From CAVVST01 sp963750995 (GTDB lineage: Bacteria; Acidobacteriota; Vicinamibacteria; Vicinamibacterales; UBA2999), in the NCBI GenBank assembly GCA_963750995.1, contig CAVVST010000005.1:806001-870000 (forward strand): 64,000 nt of DNA, written 5' to 3'. The notes beneath the pieces are model-generated. The model worked only from the letters and a program-made list of their open reading frames with translations. It searched no databases and was not told where the DNA came from. Within the stretch, counting starts at the first letter, position 1. Each line of letters begins with the position of its first letter. The translations under genes and the position numbers were made by a program. This document shows, piece after piece, positions 1 through 9,975 of the stretch.

Positions 1-481
1 GAGGGCGATCGAGATTTCGCTCGACACCATGCCGCAGATGCCCACGGCGATGGCGTACGGCGTCACATGCCGCCCGCCGCTGGTGAAGAAATCCTCGGTA
101 CTGCTTTTCGCCGACGTCGATGCCGCCGCCGCCGCTGCCGATGAGCACGCCCGCTCCCGGCTCGCCGGCGCGAAGACCGGCGTCGCGCCACGCTTCCCGC
201 GCCGCGATGACACCGAACAGCGCCGCCCGCGAATACCGCTTCGGGTCCGCGTGCCGATCCTCGTCGCCGTCGCCTTCGAGCGGCCCGCCATCTTCGATGG
301 AGACAGGAGGCACCCACGCCGCGACCTGGCACGGATACGACGACACGTCGAATTGGGTGATGGCTTTCGATCCACTGACGCCGCGCCGCACGTGATCCCA
401 GAAGCACTCGCGGCCCACGCCGAAGGGAGAGACCACGCCGATGCCGGTGATCACTACGCCGGGCGCGCCGTTGGCGGACAT
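1..481 (-). CDS. Beta-ketoacyl-ACP synthase, N-terminal part (runs off left edge)
   Basis: Ketoacyl synthases of the FabF type condense an acyl-ACP with malonyl-ACP in fatty-acid or polyketide elongation (family knowledge). Visible is the typical start, GVVITGIGVVSPFG, followed by FDVSSYPCQVAAW, a RYSRAALFG helix and GVLIGSGGGG. After GEKQY the family motif continues (DFFTSGGGRHVTPYAIA) only after a frame change caused by one extra base near position 99. The catalytic Cys-His-His residues lie beyond the window edge, so activity cannot be judged. The ATG at 481 lies 21 bp from the divergent gene's GTG. The frameshift is probably a sequence error, because both sides are well conserved. Confidence 0.85.
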   Translation of the reverse strand, partial: MSANGAPGVVITGIGVVSPFGVGRECFWDHVRRGVSGSKAITQFDVSSYPCQVAAWVPPVSIEDGGPLEGDGDEDRHADPKRYSRAALFGVIAAREAWRDAGLRAGEPGAGVLIGSGGGGIDVGEKQYRGFLHQRRAACDAVRHRRGHLRHGVERNLDRP

Positions 482-489
482 GCGCTCAC

Positions 490-503
490 TATAATATGGG
501 CCG
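490..503 (+). promoter_or_regulatory. -10 box directly before a GTG start (possible leaderless mRNA)
   Basis: A perfect TATAAT occupies 490-495. Transcription would be expected to start about 7 bases downstream, which is the GTG start codon at 503. No convincing -35 box is present at normal spacing and no Shine-Dalgarno sequence fits between. Inference: leaderless transcript. Confidence 0.5.
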
Positions 504-1213
504 TGCGCGCTCAGGCGGCCGCGCTCTCACCTCCCGCGCTCCTCTTTACGTGGCTCGGCGCCATCGTCTTTTTTGTCTCGCTCGCGTACTTTCTATTCTC
601 GTATCTCACGACGTTCGGAGAACCCGCGTCAGGCGGCGCGGCCGCGCCGGCGATTACGTGGAACGTCGCACTCTTTACCGTCTTCGCACTTCACCACAGC
701 GTGTTCGCCCGCGGGCGCGTGCGCGCCGCGATCGCGCGCCTGCTACCTCAGCCGCTGGAGCGATCGTTCTATGTCTGGATCGCGAGCGTCCTGTTCATCG
801 GCGTCTGTGCGCTATGGCAACCGGTGCCGGGCATCGCGTGGCGGGTTGACGGGCCACTCGTCTGGGTGCTGCGCGCAGTGCAGGCCGCCGGCGTGTGGCT
901 CACGCTGCGAAGCGCGGTCGTGCTCGACATCCGCGACCTCGCCGGGTTGCGCGCTGCGGCCGGCGGGGCGATCGAATTCAAAACGTCCGGGCCGTACGGA
1001 TGGGTGCGCCATCCGATTTACACCGGCTGGTTTCTGATGGTCTTCGCCGCGTCGCCGATGACCATGACGCGACTGGTGTTCGCCGCCGTCAGCTGCGCCT
1101 ACTTGATCATCGCGATCCCCTTGGAGGAGCGATCGATGCTCAACGCAGCGGCCGGCGCCTACGAGCGCTACCGGAAGCAGGTGCGGTGGCGTCTGGTACC
1201 GCGCATCTACTGA
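503..1213 (+). CDS. Isoprenylcysteine methyltransferase/NnrU-like membrane protein
   Basis: A 236-residue integral membrane protein with several hydrophobic segments. The C-terminal half carries the signature of the ICMT/PEMT-type membrane methyltransferases: SGPYGWVRHPIYTGW, then an EER near LEERSMLN and YERYRKQVRW. In that family the RHP and EER residues bind S-adenosylmethionine and the methyl acceptor is at the membrane. The N-terminal half (HHSVFARGRVRA) resembles NnrU-type proteins. The GTG at 503 is chosen because a TATAAT lies just upstream and no ATG fits. The real acceptor (lipid, quinone or protein) cannot be deduced. Confidence 0.8.
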   Translation: MRAQAAALSPPALLFTWLGAIVFFVSLAYFLFSYLTTFGEPASGGAAAPAITWNVALFTVFALHHSVFARGRVRAAIARLLPQPLERSFYVWIASVLFIGVCALWQPVPGIAWRVDGPLVWVLRAVQAAGVWLTLRSAVVLDIRDLAGLRAAAGGAIEFKTSGPYGWVRHPIYTGWFLMVFAASPMTMTRLVFAAVSCAYLIIAIPLEERSMLNAAAGAYERYRKQVRWRLVPRIY

Positions 1214-1222
1214 CTATTCTGA

Positions 1223-1543
1223 CTATTCGTCGTAATCTTCTTGCGGCAGTCCCTCCAGCTCTTCAAGAAAGACGAGACCGCGATGCGAAGGAATCTCGAA
1301 CTTCCTGCCGCACGTCTTGCAGGTGACATCGTCGTCGACGCGGATGAGGTGGTCTTTCGATTTCTCGAAGATCGCCCGGTCGCGCGCATCGGCGCCGCCG
1401 GGCACCTGCGCCTTCTTCGTGCGGCGGAGCCACCGGATTGAATAGTCGTTGGTGCGCTTGCAGCGCGGGCATTGAAACTTCGCCGGACGCTGCTCGGGTT
1501 TCTCGGTAAAGAACTGGCGTTCGTCCACACCGCGAGGGTACAC
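1223..1543 (-). CDS. Small zinc-ribbon protein of unknown function
   Basis: About 106 residues, with one zinc ribbon formed by two knuckles, FQCPRCKRTNDYS and VTCKTCGRKFEIP, separated by a basic stretch (RWLRRTKKAQVP), and an acidic C-terminus (LEELEGLPQEDYDE). Two in-frame GTG starts are possible (1543 or 1528) and no ATG exists before the region overlaps the lon promoter. The pattern suggests a metal-bound nucleic-acid or protein-binding module. I do not recognise a named family. It converges with the membrane methyltransferase, with 9 bp between the stops, and diverges from lon. Confidence 0.6.
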   Translation of the reverse strand: MYPRGVDERQFFTEKPEQRPAKFQCPRCKRTNDYSIRWLRRTKKAQVPGGADARDRAIFEKSKDHLIRVDDDVTCKTCGRKFEIPSHRGLVFLEELEGLPQEDYDE

Positions 1544-1592
1544 GATCCCGGACGCCCGGAAGCCCCGGCTACGATAGACTGAGATTCTCGCG

Positions 1593-3996
<2,404 letters not shown>

Positions 3997-3997
3997 C

Positions 3998-5173
3998 TTG
4001 GCAGCCGCTATCGTCTTTTACGTATCCGGCCACGGATTCGGCCATGCCTCGCGGACCATCGAGGTCATCAACGCCGTCCTCGCACGGCGCCCCGAAACGC
4101 GCATCGGTGTCCGCACGTCGGCGCCGCGCTGGCTCTTCGACCTGACCGTCAAAGGGAAGGTTGCCTTCAGCACGCTCGAATGCGACACCGGCGTCGTGCA
4201 GATCGACGCCCTGACGCTGGATGAAGCCGATACCATTCGGCGCGCGTGGGCCTTCCACAGCGATCTCGTCACCCGGGCCGCCAGCGAAACGCGTGTGCTG
4301 CGCGAACTCGGTGCCGGCCTGATCGTTGGCGACATCCCGCCGCTGGCCTTTGCCGTAAGCGCCGCGTCGGGCATCCCGTCGATCGGCCTGGGAAATTTCA
4401 CGTGGGACTGGGTCTACGCCGACTATCCCCGGGTGCGGCTGGCGCCGTCGCTGCTGCCGGCGATCCGCGGTGCGTACGCCAAGGCGTCGATGGCGCTGCG
4501 GCTCCCGATGTCGGCCGGCTTCGAGACCTTCTCGAACGTCAAGGACATCCCGTTCATCGCCCGCCACGCCTCGCGCACGCGCGAAGAGATCTGCAAGATC
4601 CTGAAGATCCCGTCGGACAAGCCGATTGTCTTGGTCTCGTTCGGCGGATACGGGCTACCCGGCCTGGATACGGACGTCCTCTCCAAGTTCAAGAAATACA
4701 CGGTCGTCGGCACGGCGAACGTCGCCGTCGGCCGCACGCGCAAGGAGACCCCGACCGCCGAGCGCAAGGGCGCCTTCATCAACATCAACGAAGAGGCGAT
4801 GTATGACGCCGGAGTCCGCTACGAGGACCTCGTCGGCGCCGCCGAAGCGGTCGTGACCAAGCCGGGATACGGAATCATCTCGGAGTGCATCGCCAATGAC
4901 GCCGCCGTCCTCTACACCTCGCGCGGGCACTTCCCCGAGTACGACGTGATCGTCGAGGACATGCCGAAATACCTGCGCTCGTTGTTCATCAGCAACGAGG
5001 AGCTGTTCGGCGGGAAGTGGGAGCCATACCTGGACAAGCTACTCGCCCAGTCGCGGCCGAGAAACTACAAGAAGCCCGAGACTAATGGGGCTGACGTGGC
5101 GGCGGAGACCCTGCTCAAGGCACTCGACAAGCCGCCGAAGAAGCCGCGCGGAAGGCCCCGCGCCAAGTTCTGA
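3998..5173 (+). CDS. MurG-like (GT-B fold) glycosyltransferase
   Basis: A 391-residue soluble protein. The start FYVSGHGFGHASR matches the N-terminal motif of nucleotide-sugar glycosyltransferases of the MurG/L-arabinokinase N-domain type. The C-terminal half has TKPGYGIISECIA, the expected acceptor/donor-binding loop, and a basic Pro/Lys-rich tail (KPPKKPRGRPRAKF). The start is TTG at 3998, two bases after the lon stop, so the two genes are probably co-transcribed. Donor and acceptor sugars are not deducible. An activity on cell-envelope or storage glycans is only a guess. Confidence 0.75.
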   Translation: MAAAIVFYVSGHGFGHASRTIEVINAVLARRPETRIGVRTSAPRWLFDLTVKGKVAFSTLECDTGVVQIDALTLDEADTIRRAWAFHSDLVTRAASETRVLRELGAGLIVGDIPPLAFAVSAASGIPSIGLGNFTWDWVYADYPRVRLAPSLLPAIRGAYAKASMALRLPMSAGFETFSNVKDIPFIARHASRTREEICKILKIPSDKPIVLVSFGGYGLPGLDTDVLSKFKKYTVVGTANVAVGRTRKETPTAERKGAFININEEAMYDAGVRYEDLVGAAEAVVTKPGYGIISECIANDAAVLYTSRGHFPEYDVIVEDMPKYLRSLFISNEELFGGKWEPYLDKLLAQSRPRNYKKPETNGADVAAETLLKALDKPPKKPRGRPRAKF

Positions 5174-5255
5174 ACCACGAGGCACGAAAGGAGCGAAGAA
5201 CACGAACAGACATTCTTATTTCGTGTCTTTCGGGATCTTCGTGAGCTTCGTGGTT
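5173..5255. repeat. Intergenic imperfect palindrome of CACGAAG-like words
   Basis: The left arm begins AACCACGAGGCACGAAAGG and the right arm ends TTCGTGAGCTTCGTGGTT, its imperfect reverse complement. Each arm is a run of CACGAA-type words. It fills the gap between two convergent genes and begins at the last base of the glycosyltransferase stop. Related elements are at 8735-8797 and 63765-63850. Confidence 0.75.
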
Positions 5256-5931
5256 AGCGGTCTTTAGTACACGTCAGCAACGACCAAATCGGTGGAAAGT
5301 TCACCTTCTCGACCGAGAGCGGCCGGAGGCCTGCCTGCGCGAGAAACGCCGGCATTGCCAGGTCTGCTTTGAACCCGACGTGCACGGTCGCCGGAGAGAT
5401 GGCGCGCTCGATTCGCGACATCAGCAGGTGATCGCTGCGGAAATGATTCAGGATGACGAGGCGTCCGCCGGGGCGGCAGACTCGCATCATTTCGATCGCC
5501 ACTTTCACCGGGTCGGGGACGACGCTGATCATGTACGGCGCGTAGACGGAGTCGAACGAATCGTCGGCGAACGTCAGATGCGCGGCATCGGCTTCGAGCA
5601 GGCGGACATTGCGCAGCCCATGCAGTGCGATCCGTTCGCGCGCCTTTTCGAGCATGGTCGACGAGAGATCGATGGCAGTGACCTGGCAGTCGCGGGGATA
5701 CAGCAGGGCGTTGATGCCCGTCCCGGCACCCACCTCGAGCACACGATCACCGGGCTTCAGCTCCATGCGCGCGATCGCCTTCACCCGGCCGGGCTGCAGG
5801 GTGGGTCCGAAGATGAGGTCGTAGACCGGGGTGAGCTTGGCGTAGACGCGGTCGACGAGCGCGTTGCCGACCGTGGCGGCCGACAGCGCGTCCGCACCGA
5901 AACGGTCGTGTTCGCGAAGGGAGAGTGCCAT
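5254..5931 (-). CDS. Class I SAM-dependent methyltransferase (paralogue 1)
   Basis: About 225 residues with a Rossmann methyltransferase core: VLEVGAGTGINALLYP (SAM-binding motif I), AIDLSSTMLEKARERI (motif II) and VYAPYMISVVPDPVK. The RPGGRLVILNHF segment is typical of UbiE- and PmtA-like enzymes, including phosphatidylethanolamine N-methyltransferases. The ATG at 5931 (MALSLREHDRF) is chosen by alignment with the neighbouring paralogue. The two genes are clearly related along their whole length (KLTPVYDLIFGP here, KLAKVYDVLFGP there), so they arose by tandem duplication. The substrate is not certain; phospholipid methylation is the best guess. Confidence 0.85.
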   Translation of the reverse strand: MALSLREHDRFGADALSAATVGNALVDRVYAKLTPVYDLIFGPTLQPGRVKAIARMELKPGDRVLEVGAGTGINALLYPRDCQVTAIDLSSTMLEKARERIALHGLRNVRLLEADAAHLTFADDSFDSVYAPYMISVVPDPVKVAIEMMRVCRPGGRLVILNHFRSDHLLMSRIERAISPATVHVGFKADLAMPAFLAQAGLRPLSVEKVNFPPIWSLLTCTKDR

Positions 5932-6018
5932 TCGCACACACAAACGCAACGAGCATGCCCGTCGCGTCCGAAGTCCGGCAAGAATCCGGACACTACTGAT
6001 TCCGGCCGGAGAAGGAGC

Positions 6019-6036
6019 GTCCGCCTCGAGGCGGAC
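6019..6036. repeat. Perfect 18-bp palindrome
   Basis: GTCCGCCTCGAGGCGGAC is self-complementary and lies immediately after the stop of the second methyltransferase gene. It could fold as a hairpin at that transcript's 3' end, but no T-tract follows. A second short inverted pair (GTCCGG/CCGGAC) lies near 5970-5992. Confidence 0.6.
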
Positions 6037-6723
6037 CTAGTCTCGGTTACAGATCACGAGCGACCACAACCGCGGCACGCTCACTTTCTCGATCGAGGTT
6101 GGCTTAAGCCCAGTCTGCGCCAGGAATCCCGGGAGATCGAGATCCGATTTGAAGCCGATGTGAACCGTCAACGGCGAAAGGGCACGGTCGAGCCGTGACA
6201 TCAGCGGGCTCGTGCTACGGAAATGATTCAGGATGACGATTTTACCGCCGGGCTTGCAGACGCGACGCATCTCGCCGACCACTTTGACGGGATCCGAGAC
6301 GCAGTTCACGAGATACGGCGCGTAGACGATGTCGAATGACTCGTTCGCGAACTTGAGGGAGGCCGCGTCCATCTCCATGAGCCGGACATGCGGGAGCCCT
6401 TTGCGACTGACGCGTTCACGCGCCTTCTCGAGCATCGACGCCGAAAAATCGATGCCCGTGACGCTGCAGTGGCGCGGATAGAGCCCGGCATTGATACCGG
6501 TGCCGACGCCCACTTCGAGCACGCGGTTTCCGGGCTCGATGCCCATCCGCTCGAGCGCGAGCAAACGGCCGGGATGAAGAATCGGTCCGAACAGAACGTC
6601 GTAGACCTTGGCGAGCTTGTGATACACGCCTTCTACGAAATCGTTCTCGACCGCGATCACTGACAAGGCCTGGCTGCTCAGGTCGGGCCGGAACTTGTCG
6701 TTTTCACGTTCGAACAACGCCAT
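6037..6723 (-). CDS. Class I SAM-dependent methyltransferase (paralogue 2)
   Basis: 228 residues, paralogous to the gene downstream. Motif I is VLEVGVGTGINAGLYP, motif II is GIDFSASMLEKARERV, followed by VYAPYLVNCVSDPVKV and KPGGKIVILNHF. The start ATG at 6723 (MALFERENDKF) has a strong Shine-Dalgarno GGGGAGG about 7 bases upstream. Together with the next gene it probably forms a two-gene unit separated by about 105 bp. As in PmtA-type enzymes, a lipid head group is a plausible acceptor, but nothing in the sequence proves it. Confidence 0.85.
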   Translation of the reverse strand: MALFERENDKFRPDLSSQALSVIAVENDFVEGVYHKLAKVYDVLFGPILHPGRLLALERMGIEPGNRVLEVGVGTGINAGLYPRHCSVTGIDFSASMLEKARERVSRKGLPHVRLMEMDAASLKFANESFDIVYAPYLVNCVSDPVKVVGEMRRVCKPGGKIVILNHFRSTSPLMSRLDRALSPLTVHIGFKSDLDLPGFLAQTGLKPTSIEKVSVPRLWSLVICNRD

Positions 6724-6867
6724 TCGCAGGCCTCCCCTGCCGTAACCTGTTGGAACCACTGGATTTCGGGGTTATTCTGGTCCTGGGTCGCCGTCGGACC
6801 GTCCCGGCGACTATACATCAATTCTCGGGGTATACAGTCCAAATCACAAGGGCTGTGTACCTTTTTG

Positions 6868-8724
6868 TCATTTGAAGCCGGCAATAACTTCGAGGGCAGA
6901 TTCGATTCGGCCAGAAGGCGCAGCGACGTGCACTCCCTGCACCGTGCCCTTCAGCGCGCAGCCGACCTCGCGGGCGATCGCCACACCTTCGGCCAGCGCC
7001 GCCGCCGCGCTTTCGACCCGGCGCATACGACCGAGGACTCCTTCCGGCACACGGACGCCGGGGACTTCGTTCGCCATGAACTCGGCGTTGAGGACGCTCT
7101 CGAACGGCCACAGGCTCAGGATGATCGGCAGCTTCGCCGCCGCGATGCGCGTGAAGAACCGCTCGAACGTCGCGACGTCGAACACGGGCTTCGTCACCGC
7201 GAATTCGGCGCCCGCCTCGACCTTGTACTCGAACCGGCGAATCTCCGCGTCGATGTCTTCGGCTCCCGGATTGACCTGCACGCCGATGTGAAACGCCGTC
7301 GGACTGCCGATCGGCTGGCCGCCGATGTCGAGGCCGCGATTCAAGTGTGCCACCACGTTGGTGAGCCCGATGGAATCGACGTCGAATACCGCGGTGGCGT
7401 CCGGATAATCACCAACCGAGCGAACGTCGCCGGTCACGATCATCACGTTTCGCACTCCCATGGCGTGCGCGCCGAGGAGATCCGACTCCATGCCGAGCAG
7501 GTTGCGGTCGCGGCAGGAATACTGCAGCACTGTTTCGATGTGCGCGTTCTGCTGAATCAGCACGGCAAGGGACAACGCGCTCATGCGGGCACCGCGCAGG
7601 CCGTCGGGGATGTGCACGACATCGACGTCGTGCGCCTTGAGCAGCCGCGCCCGCTCGATCAGCAGATCGCCGACGTAGCCCTTGGGCGGCGTCAACTGGA
7701 CGATCGTGGCGAACTGTCCCGCCGCCAGTGCGCGCGCGAGCTGCGACCGCTCCGCACGCGGCACCGGCGGCACTGACTGATCGGCAATCGCCACCACCGC
7801 GGGCGGCGATGTGGCGGCCGCGCGGTCGCGTCCGTCGTGGGACCGTGCCACCTCCGGCGCGAATTTCTTCACCGCCATCTTGATCTGGCGGATGTGCTCG
7901 GGCGTCGTCCCGCAGCAGCCACCGACAAGACGGACACCATGGCTCATGAAGCGGCGGGCGTACGAGGCGATGTATTCCGGCGACGACAGATAAATATTCC
8001 GCCCCTCGATGTCGCGGGGACGTCCCGCATTGGGCTGGGCGGAGAGACGGGCCCTGGTGATCGCCGACATCCGCTCGACCGTCTCGAGCATCGGCGCAGG
8101 ACCAATGCTGCAGTTGACGCCCACGATGTCGGCGTAGGGTTCGAGCGCCGGGACAAATTGCTCGGGCGGAGTGCCGTCGAGGCTGTTGCCGTCTTCCTCG
8201 ATCGTCATCTGCGCGACCACTGGCAGATCGCAGACGCCGCGAATCGCCGCAATCGCCGCGCGGACCTCGGTCAGGTCGCGAAACGTCTCCAGCACGAACA
8301 GATCGACGCCGCCTGCCAGGAGCGCCTCCGCCTGTTCACGGAAGTAAGCCTCGGCTTCGTCGCGCCCGGTTTTTCCCCAAGGCTCGACGCGGATTCCGAG
8401 AGGTCCGATCGCGCCTGCCACGTACGCCTGCCCGCCGGCCGCAGCCTTGGCGAGCCTGGCGCCCTCAAGGTTGATGTCGCGGAGCCGGTCGGCCTGTCCG
8501 AAGCCGCGCAGCTTGATGCGATTGGCCCCGAAGGTATTCGTCTCGATGACATCGGCGCCTGCGCGCACGTAATCGCGGTGCACCTCGGCGACTTTGCTCG
8601 GTTCCGTCAGGTTGAGGGCGTCAAAGCAGCGATTAATGAAGATGCCCTTCGCATAGAGCATCGTCCCCATCGCGCCGTCGCAGACGAGCACCCGTTCGTC
8701 GATCGCTTCGAGAAATGGCTTCAT
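6868..8724 (-). CDS. Homocysteine S-methyltransferase / methylenetetrahydrofolate reductase fusion
   Basis: 618 residues. The N-terminal ~300 residues are a homocysteine methyltransferase domain: VLVCDGAMGTMLYAKG, VIETNTFGANRIKL and the zinc ligands VGVNCSIGP plus GGCCGTTPEHI. The C-terminal ~290 residues resemble MetF-type methylene-THF reductase (FATIVQLTPPKGY, MIVTGDVRS, AGAEFAVTKPVFDV). This is the YitJ-like arrangement, which couples making methyl-THF to methionine synthesis. The ATG at 8724 (MKPFLEAIDE) is chosen over an upstream in-frame start that would extend through an intergenic palindrome. The gene is intact. Confidence 0.92.
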   Translation of the reverse strand: MKPFLEAIDERVLVCDGAMGTMLYAKGIFINRCFDALNLTEPSKVAEVHRDYVRAGADVIETNTFGANRIKLRGFGQADRLRDINLEGARLAKAAAGGQAYVAGAIGPLGIRVEPWGKTGRDEAEAYFREQAEALLAGGVDLFVLETFRDLTEVRAAIAAIRGVCDLPVVAQMTIEEDGNSLDGTPPEQFVPALEPYADIVGVNCSIGPAPMLETVERMSAITRARLSAQPNAGRPRDIEGRNIYLSSPEYIASYARRFMSHGVRLVGGCCGTTPEHIRQIKMAVKKFAPEVARSHDGRDRAAATSPPAVVAIADQSVPPVPRAERSQLARALAAGQFATIVQLTPPKGYVGDLLIERARLLKAHDVDVVHIPDGLRGARMSALSLAVLIQQNAHIETVLQYSCRDRNLLGMESDLLGAHAMGVRNVMIVTGDVRSVGDYPDATAVFDVDSIGLTNVVAHLNRGLDIGGQPIGSPTAFHIGVQVNPGAEDIDAEIRRFEYKVEAGAEFAVTKPVFDVATFERFFTRIAAAKLPIILSLWPFESVLNAEFMANEVPGVRVPEGVLGRMRRVESAAAALAEGVAIAREVGCALKGTVQGVHVAAPSGRIESALEVIAGFK

Positions 8725-8734
8725 TCGGAAAAAA

Positions 8735-8797
8735 ACCACGGCGAGCACGACGGACACGAAACTCATGTCGTGTCGTGAACGTCGTGGCCGTCGTGGT
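8735..8797. repeat. Intergenic palindrome, CACGACG/CACGAA words
   Basis: ACCACGGCGAGCACGACGG on the left is mirrored by CGTCGTGGCCGTCGTGGT on the right, around a short centre. It lies just upstream of the methyltransferase/reductase start and belongs to the same family as the element at 5173-5255. Confidence 0.7.
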
Positions 8798-8811
8798 GAA
8801 TCCCTATTATC

Positions 8812-9486
8812 TCACTGATCGATCTTGCGGTAGTCGAGCGTTTCCGCGTCGATCAGCAGGTAGGAGCGGTTGATCCGGTCGAGACAGACCGACCGCACAC
8901 CCTCGCGGACGGATTCAACGAACCGGTGGTGATGCCCGCACAAGTGGAGACGCGGCTGCAACGTCGCGAGCACGTCGTTGATCGGAGGCTTCCCCGCGTC
9001 GAGCCGCCGTCCCGGTTTCCCGGGCACCGCCTCGGGCACGACGATGAACGGACGCGGCGCTTCGTGGGTCATCAGGATGTCGACGCCGCCCAGTTGTTTG
9101 CACGCCTCCACCTCATCGCGCACGAAGTGGCGCCGCTTGTCGTCCTTCGGCTTCGAGGGGAGCTGCGTGGCGGGTGTGTCGTACCACGTCGGGGCGTAGG
9201 TGCCCCCCAGGCCGGCAACGGTTAATGGGCCGACGGCTGTCGCCGTGCCATTCGAGATGAAGTGCAGGTTGCCGGCGGGCTCACCCCTCATCCACGCCGC
9301 GATGCGATCGAAGTCCTCGTTATTGCCCTTGATCCAGTACAGCGGTGCGGGAACGTCCGGGTAGGTTCCGTTGCGGCTCGCCAGGTCGCCAACGCAGATC
9401 CACAGCGGCACGTCCGGATGCCGCGCGATCGCCTGCTCGAGTGCCTCGAAGTTTCCGTGGATATCGGCGACTGCGCCGATCTGCAT
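8812..9486 (-). CDS. Calcineurin-like metallophosphoesterase
   Basis: 224 residues with the metallophosphatase motifs in order: AVADIHGNFEAL (DxH), ICVGDLAS (GD), WIKGNNEDFDRI (GNxE), LMTHEAPRP (H) and LCGHHHRFVE (GHxH). These coordinate two metal ions in phosphoesterases. The substrate is unknown; members act on nucleotides, proteins or diadenosine polyphosphates. The ATG overlaps the TAA of nuoI by one base (TAATG), so the two genes are translationally coupled. Confidence 0.87.
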   Translation of the reverse strand: MQIGAVADIHGNFEALEQAIARHPDVPLWICVGDLASRNGTYPDVPAPLYWIKGNNEDFDRIAAWMRGEPAGNLHFISNGTATAVGPLTVAGLGGTYAPTWYDTPATQLPSKPKDDKRRHFVRDEVEACKQLGGVDILMTHEAPRPFIVVPEAVPGKPGRRLDAGKPPINDVLATLQPRLHLCGHHHRFVESVREGVRSVCLDRINRSYLLIDAETLDYRKIDQ

Positions 9487-9929
9487 TACGCGAGCGCCGG
9501 AGGCTTCGCGTTCGCCGGGGCCGGCACCAGCAGGTCGGTCTTGTCCCAGATGAAGTCGTCCTTGCTGTAGACCGCGAGTTCGTAGTCCTTGCCCATGAAG
9601 ATCGCTGATACCGGGCACGCTTCTTCGCAGTACCCGCAGAAGATGCAGCGCGTCTTGTGAATCTGGTAGACCTTCGCGTAGCGCGGACCGGCCAGCACCG
9701 TGCCGTCGTTTTCCTCGGCTTCGAGGTAGATCGCGTCGGCCGGACACGCGACCGAGCACAGGCCGCAGGCGACACACTTTTCCAGCCCATTCTCGTCGCG
9801 CATCAGCACCTGCTTGCCGCGGTACTTCGGGAACATCGGGATCTTCTGTTCCGGGTAGTTCACCGCGACCTTCTTCTTGAACATGTGCCTGAAGGTCGTG
9901 CCCAGCCCGACGAGGAACGGCTTAATCAT
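9486..9929 (-). CDS. nuoI: NADH-quinone oxidoreductase subunit I (orphan)
   Basis: 147 residues. NuoI carries the two 4Fe-4S clusters N6a/N6b in the peripheral arm of complex I. Both cluster motifs are present: CVACGLCSVACP and CIFCGYCEEACP. N-terminal FRHMFKKKVAVNYPEQ and the tail segment YELAVYSKDDFIWDK also match NuoI. No other nuo gene is adjacent, which is unusual. The ATG at 9929 follows a good promoter (9939-9968) by only 9 bases. It overlaps the phosphoesterase gene downstream. Confidence 0.92.
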   Translation of the reverse strand: MIKPFLVGLGTTFRHMFKKKVAVNYPEQKIPMFPKYRGKQVLMRDENGLEKCVACGLCSVACPADAIYLEAEENDGTVLAGPRYAKVYQIHKTRCIFCGYCEEACPVSAIFMGKDYELAVYSKDDFIWDKTDLLVPAPANAKPPALA

Positions 9930-9938
9930 GTGAATTCG

Positions 9939-9969
9939 ATCATACCCCGAGCCGGCTGAGGCGTACAAT
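9939..9969. promoter_or_regulatory. Divergent overlapping promoters for nuoI and the LytS kinase
   Basis: On the minus strand TTGTAC (9968-9963) and TATGAT (9944-9939) are separated by 18 bp, a good sigma-70 pattern for nuoI. On the plus strand TACAAT (9964-9969) sits 7 bases before the TTG start of the kinase, overlapping the nuoI -35. Transcription from one side should interfere with the other. Confidence 0.6.
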
Positions 9970-9975
9970 TGCTCG

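Noticed and set aside
6865..7776. 303-residue plus-strand ORF over the homocysteine methyltransferase gene
   Set aside because: Antisense shadow; the minus-strand product has clear catalytic motifs.
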